DNA from: Umezawaea tangerina
GTDB lineage: Bacteria; Actinomycetota; Actinomycetes; Mycobacteriales; Pseudonocardiaceae
NCBI RefSeq assembly: GCF_003002815.1
Contig: NZ_PVTF01000002.1
Coordinates: 434,001-498,000, forward strand
DNA: 64,000 nt
Reading direction: 5' to 3'
Positions 1 to 7,853 of the stretch are shown here, piece by piece; within the stretch, counting starts at the first letter, position 1; each line of letters begins with the position of its first letter. The notes under the pieces were generated by a model. The model did not search any database. It saw only the letters and a program-made list of their open reading frames with translations, and had not been told where the DNA came from. A program made the translations under genes and the position numbers.

Positions 1-945
1 GCCGCCGATGTCGAAGCCGACCGCCGCGGAGGTCGACCGGTCGCGCGCGGGGCGGATGTCGAGCCCCTGCGCGCTGGTGACGGTGACGACGTCCTGCTCG
101 GTCCAGAACCCGCGCAGCCGCTCGACTATCCCGGTCAGCGCGGCGACCACGGAACCCTCCGGGACCCTGGCGCTCAGCAGCTCGTGCAGCTCCGGCCGGT
201 TCCGCGCGCCCAACCGGGTGGCCAGCGCGTCCAGGCGGGCGACCAGGCCGACGACCTCGGCCTCCACCTCGGCGAGCAGCTCGTCCACCGGGACGTCGAT
301 CCCCTCGGCGGCCGCCAGGTGGGCGGCCAGCAGCTCGGGGCCGAGGACGGCGCGCACCGGCTTGGTGGCCGCGACCGCGGCGGCGAAGTCGGCGCACGCG
401 GCACCCGCCGCGCCCGCCAGGTCCGGGAGCGGACCGCCGGCCAGCTCCGGTCGGTCCGCGACGAGCCGGGCGACGAGGTCCGGAATGGACACCGCCTGCG
501 CCTTGGCGTTCTCCACGCCGCTGATCCGCTCGCCCGCGGGCAGTTCGGCACCAAGGGTGCCCGCCGCGGCGGCGAGGAAGTCCGGGAGCTGCGCGAGGTG
601 GCTCGTCAGCGCCGCGACGCGCTCCTCCAAGGGCGCGTAGTCGCCGCGCAGGTAGACGTGCACGCCGGTCTCGGCGAGCCAGTCGCCGGGCCCGCGGTGG
701 GGCCTGCCGCGCTCGACCACGCGGAACCGCTCGTCGGCGAGCACGCCCGCCGCGGTGGCGAGGTCCGCGCGCACCTCGGGGTCCGCGTCCTCGGGGAGCG
801 CGTCGAGGCGAGCGGACAGCCTCGCCAGCAGACCATCCACATCGGACGGTGAGTCGGGGACGACGTCCGGCAGCCGGGCGTCGAGGTCGTGGCGGCCCGC
901 CCGCCTGCCGACCTGCGGGTACCGCTCGAAGACGTGGTCGACCAC
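1..945 (-). CDS. DUF885 family protein, N-terminal part (runs off the left edge)
   Basis: The minus frame stays open from an in-frame stop at 1120-1122 down to base 1, so the gene continues beyond the window. The translation has the layout of DUF885 proteins: an early R-L-P-D motif after an H-D-L-D-A run (near base 870), an alternating helical stretch, then a conserved Y-L-R-G-D-Y-A-P-L-E-E-R block near base 640. DUF885 proteins are peptidase-like enzymes of unknown substrate, usually 500-600 residues, so roughly half is visible. I place the start at GTG 945; a GTG at 1029 in the same frame is also possible, and neither has a clear ribosome binding site. The family call rests on remembered motif patterns. 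The gene probably does not belong to the NRPS cluster beside it. Confidence 0.65.
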   Translation of the reverse strand, partial: MVDHVFERYPQVGRRAGRHDLDARLPDVVPDSPSDVDGLLARLSARLDALPEDADPEVRADLATAAGVLADERFRVVERGRPHRGPGDWLAETGVHVYLRGDYAPLEERVAALTSHLAQLPDFLAAAAGTLGAELPAGERISGVENAKAQAVSIPDLVARLVADRPELAGGPLPDLAGAAGAACADFAAAVAATKPVRAVLGPELLAAHLAAAEGIDVPVDELLAEVEAEVVGLVARLDALATRLGARNRPELHELLSARVPEGSVVAALTGIVERLRGFWTEQDVVTVTSAQGLDIRPARDRSTSAAVGFDIGG

Positions 946-1232
946 GGCGGAGACGGGGTCCGGGCCTGCGCCCGTCGTACCGCTCTGCGCCGTGCCGCTC
1001 AGGTGGGACGACAAAAGGGGATGCTCCACAACTACGAGATCAACGGCGCGCACGGGTCGACCGCGGGATGCGCGGTCGACGCGGTGCCGGACCGGTCCGA
1101 CCCGTTTCCGGGACGACCACTACCACTCTTCGCGGAAATCCGCCGCACGGGCGGTCCACGGGTCGCGCCCGCGCCCGGCCGGTGGTAAGGGGCCTGGGCG
1201 GAGGGGAACCCGGTGGGATCGCGGTCGCCGCA

Positions 1233-1382
1233 CTAGGCCTTGTCGGTGCCCGGCGTGGGTTCGACGGCTTCCTCGTCCTCGCTGTAGATGACGTCGTCGT
1301 CGAGGTTGGCGAGCATGTCGCGCAGCTCCTCGGGCGACATCGCCTTCAGCTCGTCGGCGTCCACCAGCTGCGACAGGACCAT
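1233..1382 (-). CDS. Acidic microprotein, copy 1 (internal start inside the MbtH fusion)
   Basis: This is a 49-residue reading frame in phase with the MbtH gene, starting at ATG 1382 with AAGGAAG five bases upstream. Its first 33 residues (M-V-L-S-Q-L-V-D-A-D-E-L to D-D-D-V-I-Y) are identical to the free gene at 7854-8012, and the ribosome site lies within the region of DNA identity. That supports independent translation. After residue 33 the tails diverge; this copy ends in a Glu/Pro/Thr-rich stretch. A predicted helix around S-P-E-E-L-R-D-M-L-A-N-L is followed by an Asp/Glu run. I do not recognise the family. It could be a leader-core type precursor, an NRPS docking or adaptor peptide, or a regulator; the sequence does not decide between these. 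Confidence 0.55.
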   Translation of the reverse strand: MVLSQLVDADELKAMSPEELRDMLANLDDDVIYSEDEEAVEPTPGTDKA

Positions 1383-1610
1383 ACGACTTCCTTGCGCGGC
1401 AACGGTTCCGGCGTTCTCCAGCGCCTCGCGCACGCTCTTGGGCCGCATGTCCGTCCAGACCCGCTCGATGTGGTCGAGGCACTCCTCGCGCGAGCGCGAC
1501 CCGCCTTCGGCCGTCCAGCCGACGGGCAGCTCGCGCCCGGCGGGCCAGATCGAGTACTGCTCCTCGCCGTTGACCACGACCAGGTATTCGGCGCTCTCGT
1601 CGTCGAACAT
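1233..1610 (-). CDS. MbtH-like NRPS chaperone fused in frame to an acidic microprotein
   Basis: Residues 1-64 are a complete MbtH domain with the family's signature tryptophans and prolines: Q-Y-S-I-W-P, L-P-V-G-W, and the terminal W-T-D-M-R-P. MbtH proteins bind adenylation domains and help them fold and activate amino acids, so this one most likely serves the NRPS at 9281-14059. MbtH proteins normally stop at 60-75 residues. Here there is no stop. A linker of about 12 residues leads into a 49-residue acidic peptide almost identical to the separate gene at 7854-8012. The internal Met codon at 1382 has its own AAGGAAG ribosome site, so fused and free forms may both be made. ATG 1610 has AGGA about 11 nt upstream. 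A near-consensus promoter lies at 1753-1782. Confidence 0.85.
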   Translation of the reverse strand: MFDDESAEYLVVVNGEEQYSIWPAGRELPVGWTAEGGSRSREECLDHIERVWTDMRPKSVREALENAGTVAAQGSRMVLSQLVDADELKAMSPEELRDMLANLDDDVIYSEDEEAVEPTPGTDKA

Positions 1611-1752
1611 CAGTTCCGAGATCCTCCATACGGCCGTTTCCGACCCCGCAGCGATTGAGGACGTGCCACGGGCAGGGTCCGCCGGCGGATTTCAACCGCA
1701 GCCTCCCCAGACGGCCGGTCGAACCCAGTTTGCCCATGGCTCAATGCATCCC

Positions 1753-1782
1753 AAGCTAGTTCGCGAGCCGCGGAACTGTCAA
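1753..1782 (-). promoter_or_regulatory. Probable sigma-70-type promoter for the MbtH-microprotein gene
   Basis: On the minus strand, TTGACA (1777-1782) is followed after 18 bases by TAGCTT (1753-1758). Transcription would begin near 1746, giving a leader of about 135 nt before ATG 1610. The -35 hexamer matches the consensus exactly. Confidence 0.6.
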
Positions 1783-1991
1783 GGCTACGGCTTCCCGCAG
1801 CGCCGTCGCGGCGCACCGCGCGCACGGGTGGGCGGACGCCCACCGACCAGCGCGCGGCTCGCCTCGGGACGGTCGCAGTCGGACGGTCCCGCGCACCCAA
1901 CTCCCTGTGGTCGCAACAAGATCACCATTCCCCTATCCGTCGGGGAGCGTGTACGGTCGCCGATGTCGGAGCGGAGACTTGGGGGTCCAGC

Positions 1992-2276
1992 TTGACGACG
2001 AGTTCCTGCCTGCCGTGCATCCACGTCCTCGAGATGCCGCGCACGGGCACAACCCGAACGGGTACGACCGCGGTGTCCGAAGTGGACACCGCACAGCACG
2101 TCGCGGGCGCCGGTCGGCTCCGCGCCGCGGCTGCCGACCGCACCGGCCCGAGTGGCCAACCACCGCGACCGACCCGTCCCGAGCGAGCACGTCCCGTGCC
2201 GCGAGGACGGGCGGTGCCGGTCGCCCCTGCCCGCGTGCGCCAGGTCGACGCGGACGACGTGAGGAGAAGTCAGTGA
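1992..2276 (+). CDS. Possible 94-residue protein coupled to the JmjC gene (doubtful)
   Basis: A TTG-initiated frame with a G-rich stretch upstream (GGGGG, about 8 nt before). It begins M-T-T-S-S-C-L-P-C-I-H-V-L-E-M, includes a C-x-x-C, then becomes Arg/Pro/Ala-rich. Its stop TGA at 2274-2276 overlaps the GTG start of the next gene at 2273 (GTGA), which is the usual sign of translational coupling. Against it, third codon positions are less G/C-biased than in real genes here, especially in the second half, and no family is recognised. It may be only leader sequence. Confidence 0.22.
   Translation: MTTSSCLPCIHVLEMPRTGTTRTGTTAVSEVDTAQHVAGAGRLRAAAADRTGPSGQPPRPTRPERARPVPRGRAVPVAPARVRQVDADDVRRSQ
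2070..2092. repeat. Perfect 9-bp inverted repeat upstream of the JmjC gene
   Basis: GCGGTGTCC (2070-2078), a 5-nt spacer and GGACACCGC (2084-2092) form a perfect palindrome about 180 bp before the JmjC start. It could be an operator, for example for the StrR-like regulator, or an RNA hairpin. It also lies in the doubtful small frame at 1992. Confidence 0.5.
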
Positions 2277-3178
2277 CGTCGACGGCCCGCCCGACTCCGG
2301 TTCCCGTGGACGTGCGGACCGAGCTCAGCCCGGAGGAGTTCCGCGCCGAGTACGCCGGGCGCAAGCCGGTGGTGATGCGCGGCGCGGTCGCCGACATGCC
2401 GGCGGTGTCCACCTGGTCGGCGGACCACCTCGGCGCGGTGGCACCCGACCAGGAGGTGCGCATCAAGGTCGGCACGGTCTCCGAGGGCCGCACCGGCGTG
2501 GTCCGGCTCGCCGACTACGCCCGCGAGCTCTCGGAGTGGGAGGCCAAGGCCGCCGCGGTCGACGACCCCGGCGACCCGCCCGGCTACCTGCACGACGTGC
2601 CGCTGCTGACGATGCTGCCGGAGCTGCGCCGCGACCTGGAACCGTTCCCGGTCGAGTACTTCCCGCCGTTCTTCCGCCAGGAGTGGTGGAAGTTCACGCA
2701 GTTCTTCGTCGGGCCCTCGCGCGCGCTGACGCCGCTGCACTTCGACACGCTGCTCACCCACAACCTGTTCTTCCAGGTGCACGGGTCGAAGCGGTTCGTC
2801 ATGGTGGCCGACGCCGAGCGCGACAAGTGCTACACGCACAGCTGGCGGTGGGCCTCGGTCGACCCGGAGGCGCCGGACCTCGAACGCCATCCGGCCTTCG
2901 CCGACGCGACGGTGCTGACCTGCGACGTCGAGGCGGGCGACATCTTCTACATGCCGCCCGGCACGCTGCACAAGGTCACCTCGTTGAGCGCGTCGGTGTC
3001 GTTCAACATCGACTGGCACGACCGCGCGAGCGCGCTGCGGGGCATCACCGCCGTGCGCCAGGGCATGCCGCTGCGCAACCTGCGCTACAACCTGCTGTTC
3101 GCGCTCGGCGTGGTCGCCGGTCTGCCGCGGGGCGTGGTGCTGCCGGGTCTGCGCTCCTACTACTCCTACATCTCCTAG
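2273..3178 (+). CDS. JmjC/cupin_8 Fe(II)/2-oxoglutarate-dependent hydroxylase
   Basis: A 301-residue protein of the cupin_8 (FIH-like JmjC) type. The iron ligands are visible: H156-x-D158 in P-L-H-F-D-T and the distal H233 in P-P-G-T-L-H-K, with a lysine (G-S-K-R-F) placed to bind 2-oxoglutarate. Such enzymes hydroxylate Asn, Asp, Arg or His side chains in proteins or peptides, or free and carrier-bound amino acids. Start GTG 2273 has GAGGAG six bases upstream. The aminotransferase follows after 15 bp, so the two are probably cotranscribed. Candidate substrates in this cluster are the carrier-bound residue of the NRPS or the Asp/Asn-rich microprotein; this is inference only. Confidence 0.85.
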   Translation: MTSTARPTPVPVDVRTELSPEEFRAEYAGRKPVVMRGAVADMPAVSTWSADHLGAVAPDQEVRIKVGTVSEGRTGVVRLADYARELSEWEAKAAAVDDPGDPPGYLHDVPLLTMLPELRRDLEPFPVEYFPPFFRQEWWKFTQFFVGPSRALTPLHFDTLLTHNLFFQVHGSKRFVMVADAERDKCYTHSWRWASVDPEAPDLERHPAFADATVLTCDVEAGDIFYMPPGTLHKVTSLSASVSFNIDWHDRASALRGITAVRQGMPLRNLRYNLLFALGVVAGLPRGVVLPGLRSYYSYIS

Positions 3179-3193
3179 CGAAATCGGTCTCCG

Positions 3194-4444
3194 TTGAGCA
3201 TCTTCGAACAGCACGAGTCGAACGTGCGGTCCTACAGCAGGCGCTGGCCGGTCGTCTTCTCCCGTGCCACCGGCAGCCACCTGCACACCGAGGACGGCGG
3301 GCGCTACCTCGACTTCTTCGCCGGAGCGGGCGCGCTGAACTACGGGCACAACAACCCGACCCTGAAGAAGGTCCTGCTCGACTACGTCGGGAACGACGGC
3401 GTCACCCACGCCCTGGACATGTTCACCACGGCCCGGCGCGACCTGCTGGAGGCGCTGGCCGAGGTGGTGCTCAGGCCGCGGGGCATGGACCACAAGGTCG
3501 TGTTCCCCGGCCCCGGCGGCGCCAACGCGGTCGAGGCCGCGCTGAAGCTGGCCCGCACGGTCACCGGCCGCAGCGGGGTCGTGCACTTCACCAACTCCTT
3601 CCACGGCGCGACGCTCGGCACGCTGTCGGTCACCGGCAACTCCCAGCACCGCCGCGCCGCGGGCCTGCCGCTCACCGGCGCGACCCCGATGCCGTTCGAC
3701 GGCTACGACGGGCGGCACGCGCCGGACTACCTGGCCCGGCTGCTGGCCGACCCCGGCAGCGGGCTGGACCGCCCGGCCGCGGTGATCGTGGAGACGGTGC
3801 AGGGCGAGGGCGGGGTGAACGTGGCGAGCCCGGAGTGGCTGCGCGCGGTCGCGGACCTGTGCAAGCGCCACGAGATCCTGCTGATCGTCGACGACGTGCA
3901 GATGGGCTGCGGCCGCACGGGTCCGTTCTTCAGCTTCGAGGACGCGGGGATCGTGCCGGACCTGGTGTGCCTGTCGAAGTCGATCAGCGGGTACGGGCTG
4001 CCGCTCGCGCTGACCCTGGTGCGGCCGGAGCTGGACGTGTGGCGGCCGGGCGCGCACAGCGGCACGTTCCGCGGCGTGAACACCGCGTTCGTCACCGCGA
4101 CCGAGGCGCTGCGCACCTACTGGACCGACGACGCGCTGGAGAAGTCCACGCGCGCCAAGGGCGAACGGGTCGGGGACGCGCTGCAGGGCATCGTCGACGC
4201 CAACGCGGGAGCGGACCTGTCCGCCCGCGGCCGCGGCCTCGTCCAGGGGCTCGTGGTCGGCGCGGGGCTGGCCGACGAGGTGTCCGCCGAGGCGTTCGCA
4301 CGGGGCCTGCTGGTGGAGACCTCCGGTCCGCACGACGAGGTCGTGAAGCTGCTGCCGCCGCTGACGGTCTCCGACGCGGAGCTGGCCGAGGGGCTCGAGA
4401 TCCTCGCGGAGTCCACGCGCGTGGTGCTCGAACGGGCCGGGTGA
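3194..4444 (+). CDS. Class III PLP aminotransferase, diaminobutyrate-2-oxoglutarate type (EctB-like)
   Basis: A 416-residue fold-type I class III aminotransferase. The N-terminus (M-S-I-F-E-Q-H-E-S-N-V-R-S-Y-S-R) and the F-F-A-G-A-G-A-L-N-Y-G-H-N-N-P block are typical of EctB/Dat enzymes, which convert aspartate semialdehyde to L-2,4-diaminobutyrate with glutamate. The PLP lysine is K262 in L-S-K-S-I-S-G. TTG 3194 is chosen because it gives the canonical family start. No ectA or ectC lies nearby, so ectoine synthesis is not indicated. The diaminobutyrate (or a related diamino acid) is more likely a building block for the NRPS product. Confidence 0.88.
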   Translation: MSIFEQHESNVRSYSRRWPVVFSRATGSHLHTEDGGRYLDFFAGAGALNYGHNNPTLKKVLLDYVGNDGVTHALDMFTTARRDLLEALAEVVLRPRGMDHKVVFPGPGGANAVEAALKLARTVTGRSGVVHFTNSFHGATLGTLSVTGNSQHRRAAGLPLTGATPMPFDGYDGRHAPDYLARLLADPGSGLDRPAAVIVETVQGEGGVNVASPEWLRAVADLCKRHEILLIVDDVQMGCGRTGPFFSFEDAGIVPDLVCLSKSISGYGLPLALTLVRPELDVWRPGAHSGTFRGVNTAFVTATEALRTYWTDDALEKSTRAKGERVGDALQGIVDANAGADLSARGRGLVQGLVVGAGLADEVSAEAFARGLLVETSGPHDEVVKLLPPLTVSDAELAEGLEILAESTRVVLERAG

Positions 4445-4504
4445 GCCCGATGCCCGTCGAACCGATGTCGAGTCCGGTGGTGAGCCGGTGATTGGAAGTC
4501 TTCC

Positions 4505-5473
4505 GTGGCCTCGCAGAACGGCGACCCCGTGACGCAACAGGGGGAAGTCCACGACCTGCCCCTCGACTCGTTGCGCACCTCGCGGTCGCCGCGGCTGGAG
4601 GGCCACAGCCCCGACCACGTCCGGGTGCTGGCGCAGGCGCAGGAGCCGCTGCCGCCGATCCTGGTGCACCGCCAGTCGATGCGGATCATCGACGGCACGC
4701 ACCGGGTGGCGGCGGCCAGGCTCCGCGGCGACCGGACGATCCGCTCGCGGTTCTTCGACGGTGACGAGCGCGAGGCGTTCGCGATGGCCGTGCGGGCCAA
4801 CATCGCGCACGGCATGCCGTTGACGCACGCCGACCGGGTCGCCGCGGCCACCGAGATCGCCCGGTCCTACCCGAACTGGTCGGACCGGGCCGTCGCGTCG
4901 GTCGCGGGGCTCAGCGCCGCGACGGTGGCGGACATCCGGCGCAGGACGGCGGGCCGGGAACCGCCGGAGGCCAAGCGCACCGGGCTGGACGGCAGGCTCA
5001 GACCGGTGGACCCCGGCGCGGGGCGCGAGCGGGTGCGGCAGATGATCCGCAGGTCGCCGTCGGCCTCGTTGCGCCAGCTGGCCAAGGAGGCGGGCGTCTC
5101 GCCGAACACCGTCCGCCGGGTCCGCCAGCAGCTGGAGTCGGAGCCGCCACCCGAGGCCGTGGAGCCGCCGGTGCTGCCCGAACTGGGCTCCTCGAAAGAC
5201 GTGCCCACGCCCACGGTGGACACCGCGCTGCGCTGGCTGAGCCAGGACCCGTCGGTGCGGCAGACCGTGGCGGGGCGCTCTGCGGCCCGCTGGTTCTTCT
5301 CCAAGGTCGTGCGGCCGGGCGAGGGCGAGAACGTCATCGACGCCCTCCCACCGCACACCGCGCACATCCTGGCCAAGGTCGCGCGCCAGTGCGCAAGCGC
5401 GTGGGACGAGCTGGCGCTCGCCCTGACCGCCCGTGCCCGTGAGGGCGAGCGGACCTCCAAGGCGGGGTCCTGA
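4505..5473 (+). CDS. StrR-like ParB-domain transcriptional activator
   Basis: A 322-residue protein with an N-terminal ParB/sulfiredoxin-like domain (I-L-V-H-R-Q-S-M-R-I-I-D-G-T-H-R-V-A-A near residues 55-75) and a helix-turn-helix region in the middle (R-Q-L-A-K-E-A-G-V-S-P-N-T-V-R-R-V). This layout is that of StrR, NovG, Bbr and related pathway-specific activators of antibiotic clusters. Start GTG 4505 has GGAAG seven bases upstream. Its end lies only 3 bp from the convergent thioesterase gene. It probably activates the divergent promoters of this cluster; no StrR-type site was confidently found. Confidence 0.88.
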   Translation: MASQNGDPVTQQGEVHDLPLDSLRTSRSPRLEGHSPDHVRVLAQAQEPLPPILVHRQSMRIIDGTHRVAAARLRGDRTIRSRFFDGDEREAFAMAVRANIAHGMPLTHADRVAAATEIARSYPNWSDRAVASVAGLSAATVADIRRRTAGREPPEAKRTGLDGRLRPVDPGAGRERVRQMIRRSPSASLRQLAKEAGVSPNTVRRVRQQLESEPPPEAVEPPVLPELGSSKDVPTPTVDTALRWLSQDPSVRQTVAGRSAARWFFSKVVRPGEGENVIDALPPHTAHILAKVARQCASAWDELALALTARAREGERTSKAGS

Positions 5474-5476
5474 CCC

Positions 5477-6229
5477 TCACCCCGTCGGCACGGCCGCGCG
5501 CAGGTGCTCGGTGATCACCGAGCCGACGCCGTCCCACTGGCCGGTGAGGTAGAAGTGCCCGCCGGGGAAGACCTCCAGGTCGAACCGGCCGGTGGTGTGC
5601 CGTTCCCAGCCCGCCGCGTCGGCGACCGGGACCCGGTCGTCGTCGTCACCCGTGAGGGCCACGACCGGGCACGCCACCGGTCGGCCGTCGGGCCGGTAGC
5701 CCTCCAGCGCCTTGAGGTCGGCGCGCAGCACGGGCAGGAACAGCTCGCGGATGTCGGCGTTGTCCAGCAACCGCTCCTCGGTGCCGTTGAGCGCGGCGAT
5801 GTCCGCGATCAGCTCCCGGTCGGTCGCGGTGTGCGGGAGCTCGGGGTCGGCCTGCCCCGGCGGTCGCTTGCTCGACGCGAACAGCACCCGCGGCGCGATC
5901 CCCTCGGCCTCCATGCGCTTGGCCACCTCGAACGCCACCAGCGAGCCCATGCTGTGCCCGAACAGCGCCACCGGCCGGCCCAGCGCGGGCAGCACGGCGG
6001 CGAACGTGCGCTCGACCAGCTCGGCGAAGTCGGCGACGAACGGCTCGCCCGCGCGGTCCTGCCTGCCGGGGTACTGCACGGCCAGCACCTCGACCGCGGG
6101 GGACAGCGCCATCGCCATCGGCCGGTAGTAGCTGGCTCCCCCGCCGGCGTGCGGCAGGCACACCAGCCGGACCGCCGCGTCCGGCGCGGACCGGTAGCGG
6201 CGCACCCACTTGCGCTGGTCGTCGGTCAT
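5477..6229 (-). CDS. Type II thioesterase (alpha/beta hydrolase)
   Basis: A 250-residue stand-alone thioesterase of the kind that removes misprimed acyl groups from NRPS carrier domains. It shows the N-terminal L-V-C-L-P-H-A-G-G-G-A-S motif, the nucleophile elbow G-H-S-M-G, and the late histidine in F-P-G-G-H-F-Y-L. ATG 6229 is preferred to an upstream ATG at 6253 because GAGGA lies just before it. The MFS gene is upstream on the same strand with about 35 bp between, so the two probably share a transcript. It is the only thioesterase in the cluster, since the NRPS has no terminal TE domain. Confidence 0.93.
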   Translation of the reverse strand: MTDDQRKWVRRYRSAPDAAVRLVCLPHAGGGASYYRPMAMALSPAVEVLAVQYPGRQDRAGEPFVADFAELVERTFAAVLPALGRPVALFGHSMGSLVAFEVAKRMEAEGIAPRVLFASSKRPPGQADPELPHTATDRELIADIAALNGTEERLLDNADIRELFLPVLRADLKALEGYRPDGRPVACPVVALTGDDDDRVPVADAAGWERHTTGRFDLEVFPGGHFYLTGQWDGVGSVITEHLRAAVPTG

Positions 6230-6264
6230 GGTTCCTCGTCCTCCGTCGGTCACCGCTGGGGTCC

Positions 6265-7578
6265 TCAGTCGGCCACGGGCTGCGGTTCGAGAGCGGGCCT
6301 GGTCTCCTGCCCCGGTCCGACGATCCGGCCATCGGACAGCCTGCGCACCGCGCGGATGCCCGGCACGAGCGCGGTGAGGCCGAGCGGGACGATGATGAGC
6401 GCGGCGGCGAGCACCAGGGTGGACGTGTTGCCGGTCCGGATGGCCAGCGGACCCACCAGTGCCAGTCCGATCGGCGCCGCAACCGTGGAGATCAGCCAGT
6501 CATAGGACTCGACCCTGGACAGCACCGGTCCGGGGATCAGCTGCTGCATCGAGGCCCGCCAGAGGGCGTCGAGGAACATGCCGCCCACGCCGCTGACGAA
6601 CGCGGCCACCGCGACCACCACCAGCGGCATCGGAACCGCGAGGGCCAGCAGCGGCAGTGCGGTCAGCGCGAACGCCAGGTTGCCCGCGAGCAGCGGCCGG
6701 GACGGCTCCACCCGCAGTGCCACGACACCGCCGGTGATCGCGCCCACAGCCATGCTCGCGGCGATGAAGCCCCACGCCGACGGGCCGCCCAGCGACTGGT
6801 CGGCGATGACCGGGCCGAGCACGAAGTAGGCCACCACGGCCAGGTTCTGGAACATGTGCGCGACCAGGTTGAGGCAGAGCCACTTGCGCGCGGCCAGCTC
6901 CGACCAGCCCTCGCGCAGGTCGGCCCAGAACGACCCGGTGACCTCGACCGTGCGCGGGGCCAGCCGCAGCATCCCGAGGAAGACGGCGCTCACCACGAAG
7001 GTGACCGCGTCGATCGCCAGCACCAGGCCGGGACCGACGAGCGCGATGGCGAGCCCGGCGAGGGCGGGGCTGACCACGTTGAAGAAGCTGTAGCAGGACG
7101 ACATCAGCGCGTTGGCGCGCTGGAGCTGGTCCGGGGGCACGATCTCGGCCATCAGGCCGCTGGAGGCGGGCCCGAAGAACGCCTGCGCGGAGCCGAAGAC
7201 GACGGCGCCCGCGGCCAGGTGCCAGACGTGCGCCTGCCCGGTCAGCAGGAGCACCGCGAGGACGGCCTGCACGGCCGCGCGGATCACGTCGGAGGTCAGC
7301 ATCACCAGCTCGCGGCGCAGCCGGTCGCCCCAGACCCCGCCGACCAGCGTGAAGACGACCTGCGCGCCCACCTGGCCTGCCATCACCAGGCCGATGTCGG
7401 TGACCGTGCCGCCGACCGCCAGCACGGAGAACACGAGCGCGATCCGGGTCATCCCGCCACCCGCGGCGGAGACGGCGTGCCCGGTCCACAGGATCCGGAA
7501 CGCCCGCAGCGAGAACGGCGACAACGTCCGCGCCAGTGCCCGCCGTGCGCCGGACCGGGCCTCGGGCCGGTCTTCCAT
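6265..7578 (-). CDS. MFS transporter (enterobactin/macrolide exporter-like)
   Basis: A 437-residue integral membrane protein with about twelve hydrophobic segments and the MFS loop motif G-x-x-x-D-R-x-x-R-R after helix 2 (G-G-V-W-G-D-R-L-R-R). The overall pattern is that of the MFS_3 (EntS-like) exporters. ATG 7578 is supported by GGGGAG eight bases upstream; the frame stays open further but codon use there is poor. Its place between the thioesterase and the microprotein suggests that it exports, and gives self-protection against, the cluster product. Confidence 0.9.
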   Translation of the reverse strand: MEDRPEARSGARRALARTLSPFSLRAFRILWTGHAVSAAGGGMTRIALVFSVLAVGGTVTDIGLVMAGQVGAQVVFTLVGGVWGDRLRRELVMLTSDVIRAAVQAVLAVLLLTGQAHVWHLAAGAVVFGSAQAFFGPASSGLMAEIVPPDQLQRANALMSSCYSFFNVVSPALAGLAIALVGPGLVLAIDAVTFVVSAVFLGMLRLAPRTVEVTGSFWADLREGWSELAARKWLCLNLVAHMFQNLAVVAYFVLGPVIADQSLGGPSAWGFIAASMAVGAITGGVVALRVEPSRPLLAGNLAFALTALPLLALAVPMPLVVVAVAAFVSGVGGMFLDALWRASMQQLIPGPVLSRVESYDWLISTVAAPIGLALVGPLAIRTGNTSTLVLAAALIIVPLGLTALVPGIRAVRRLSDGRIVGPGQETRPALEPQPVAD

Positions 7579-7775
7579 CACATGCTCCCCGCACTCGGTA
7601 CTCGTCGTCGCGCACGTCGGCCGGTCGTGGCTGTGGGAGGACTTCCGCGCACGCGGCCGACCGCGGCGGCGTGGATCACCGCGGACCGTAGCGGCGGCCG
7701 CTCCCACGCGGCAACGCGTGCACGTGGTGGCGGGGTCCGGGCCGGAGTCGTCGCGGGCGGGGCCGTGGAACACGA

Positions 7776-7820
7776 CGAGCGGTGTGCAACTGCCCGGTCA
7801 GGGCAGTTGCACACCGCTCG
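7776..7820 (-). terminator. 20-bp perfect hairpin between microprotein copy 2 and the MFS gene
   Basis: Arms 7776-7795 and 7801-7820 are perfectly complementary around a 5-nt loop. It lies 34 bp past the microprotein stop on the minus strand. There is no U-run, which is usual in high-G+C actinomycetes. It probably ends or attenuates microprotein transcription before the MFS gene, which would give the microprotein a far higher transcript level. Confidence 0.75.
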
Positions 7821-7853
7821 GGAACGCCCTCGGGGGTGCGGTCGCGGGGCGCG

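Larger units (their letters stand above)
1611..2272. other. 662-bp divergent intergenic region between mbtH and the JmjC gene
   Basis: This region separates two divergent transcription units. It holds the minus-strand promoter at 1753-1782, a short hairpin (GGTGGGC-GGAC-GCCCACC, about 1827-1844), a perfect 9-bp inverted repeat at 2070-2092, and a doubtful small reading frame at 1992-2276 whose stop overlaps the JmjC start. No other coding pattern is convincing. The length and the repeat suggest that pathway regulation acts here. Confidence 0.6.

Noticed and set aside
3194-4444. Ectoine biosynthesis locus suggested by the EctB-like aminotransferase
   Set aside because: No ectA, ectC or ectD is present; the neighbours are NRPS-cluster genes.
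2270-5365. A minus-strand open frame of about 1030 codons opposite the JmjC, aminotransferase and StrR-like genes
   Set aside because: It is the antisense shadow of three well-formed plus-strand genes; its product is Arg/His/Gly-rich low-complexity sequence with no motif.
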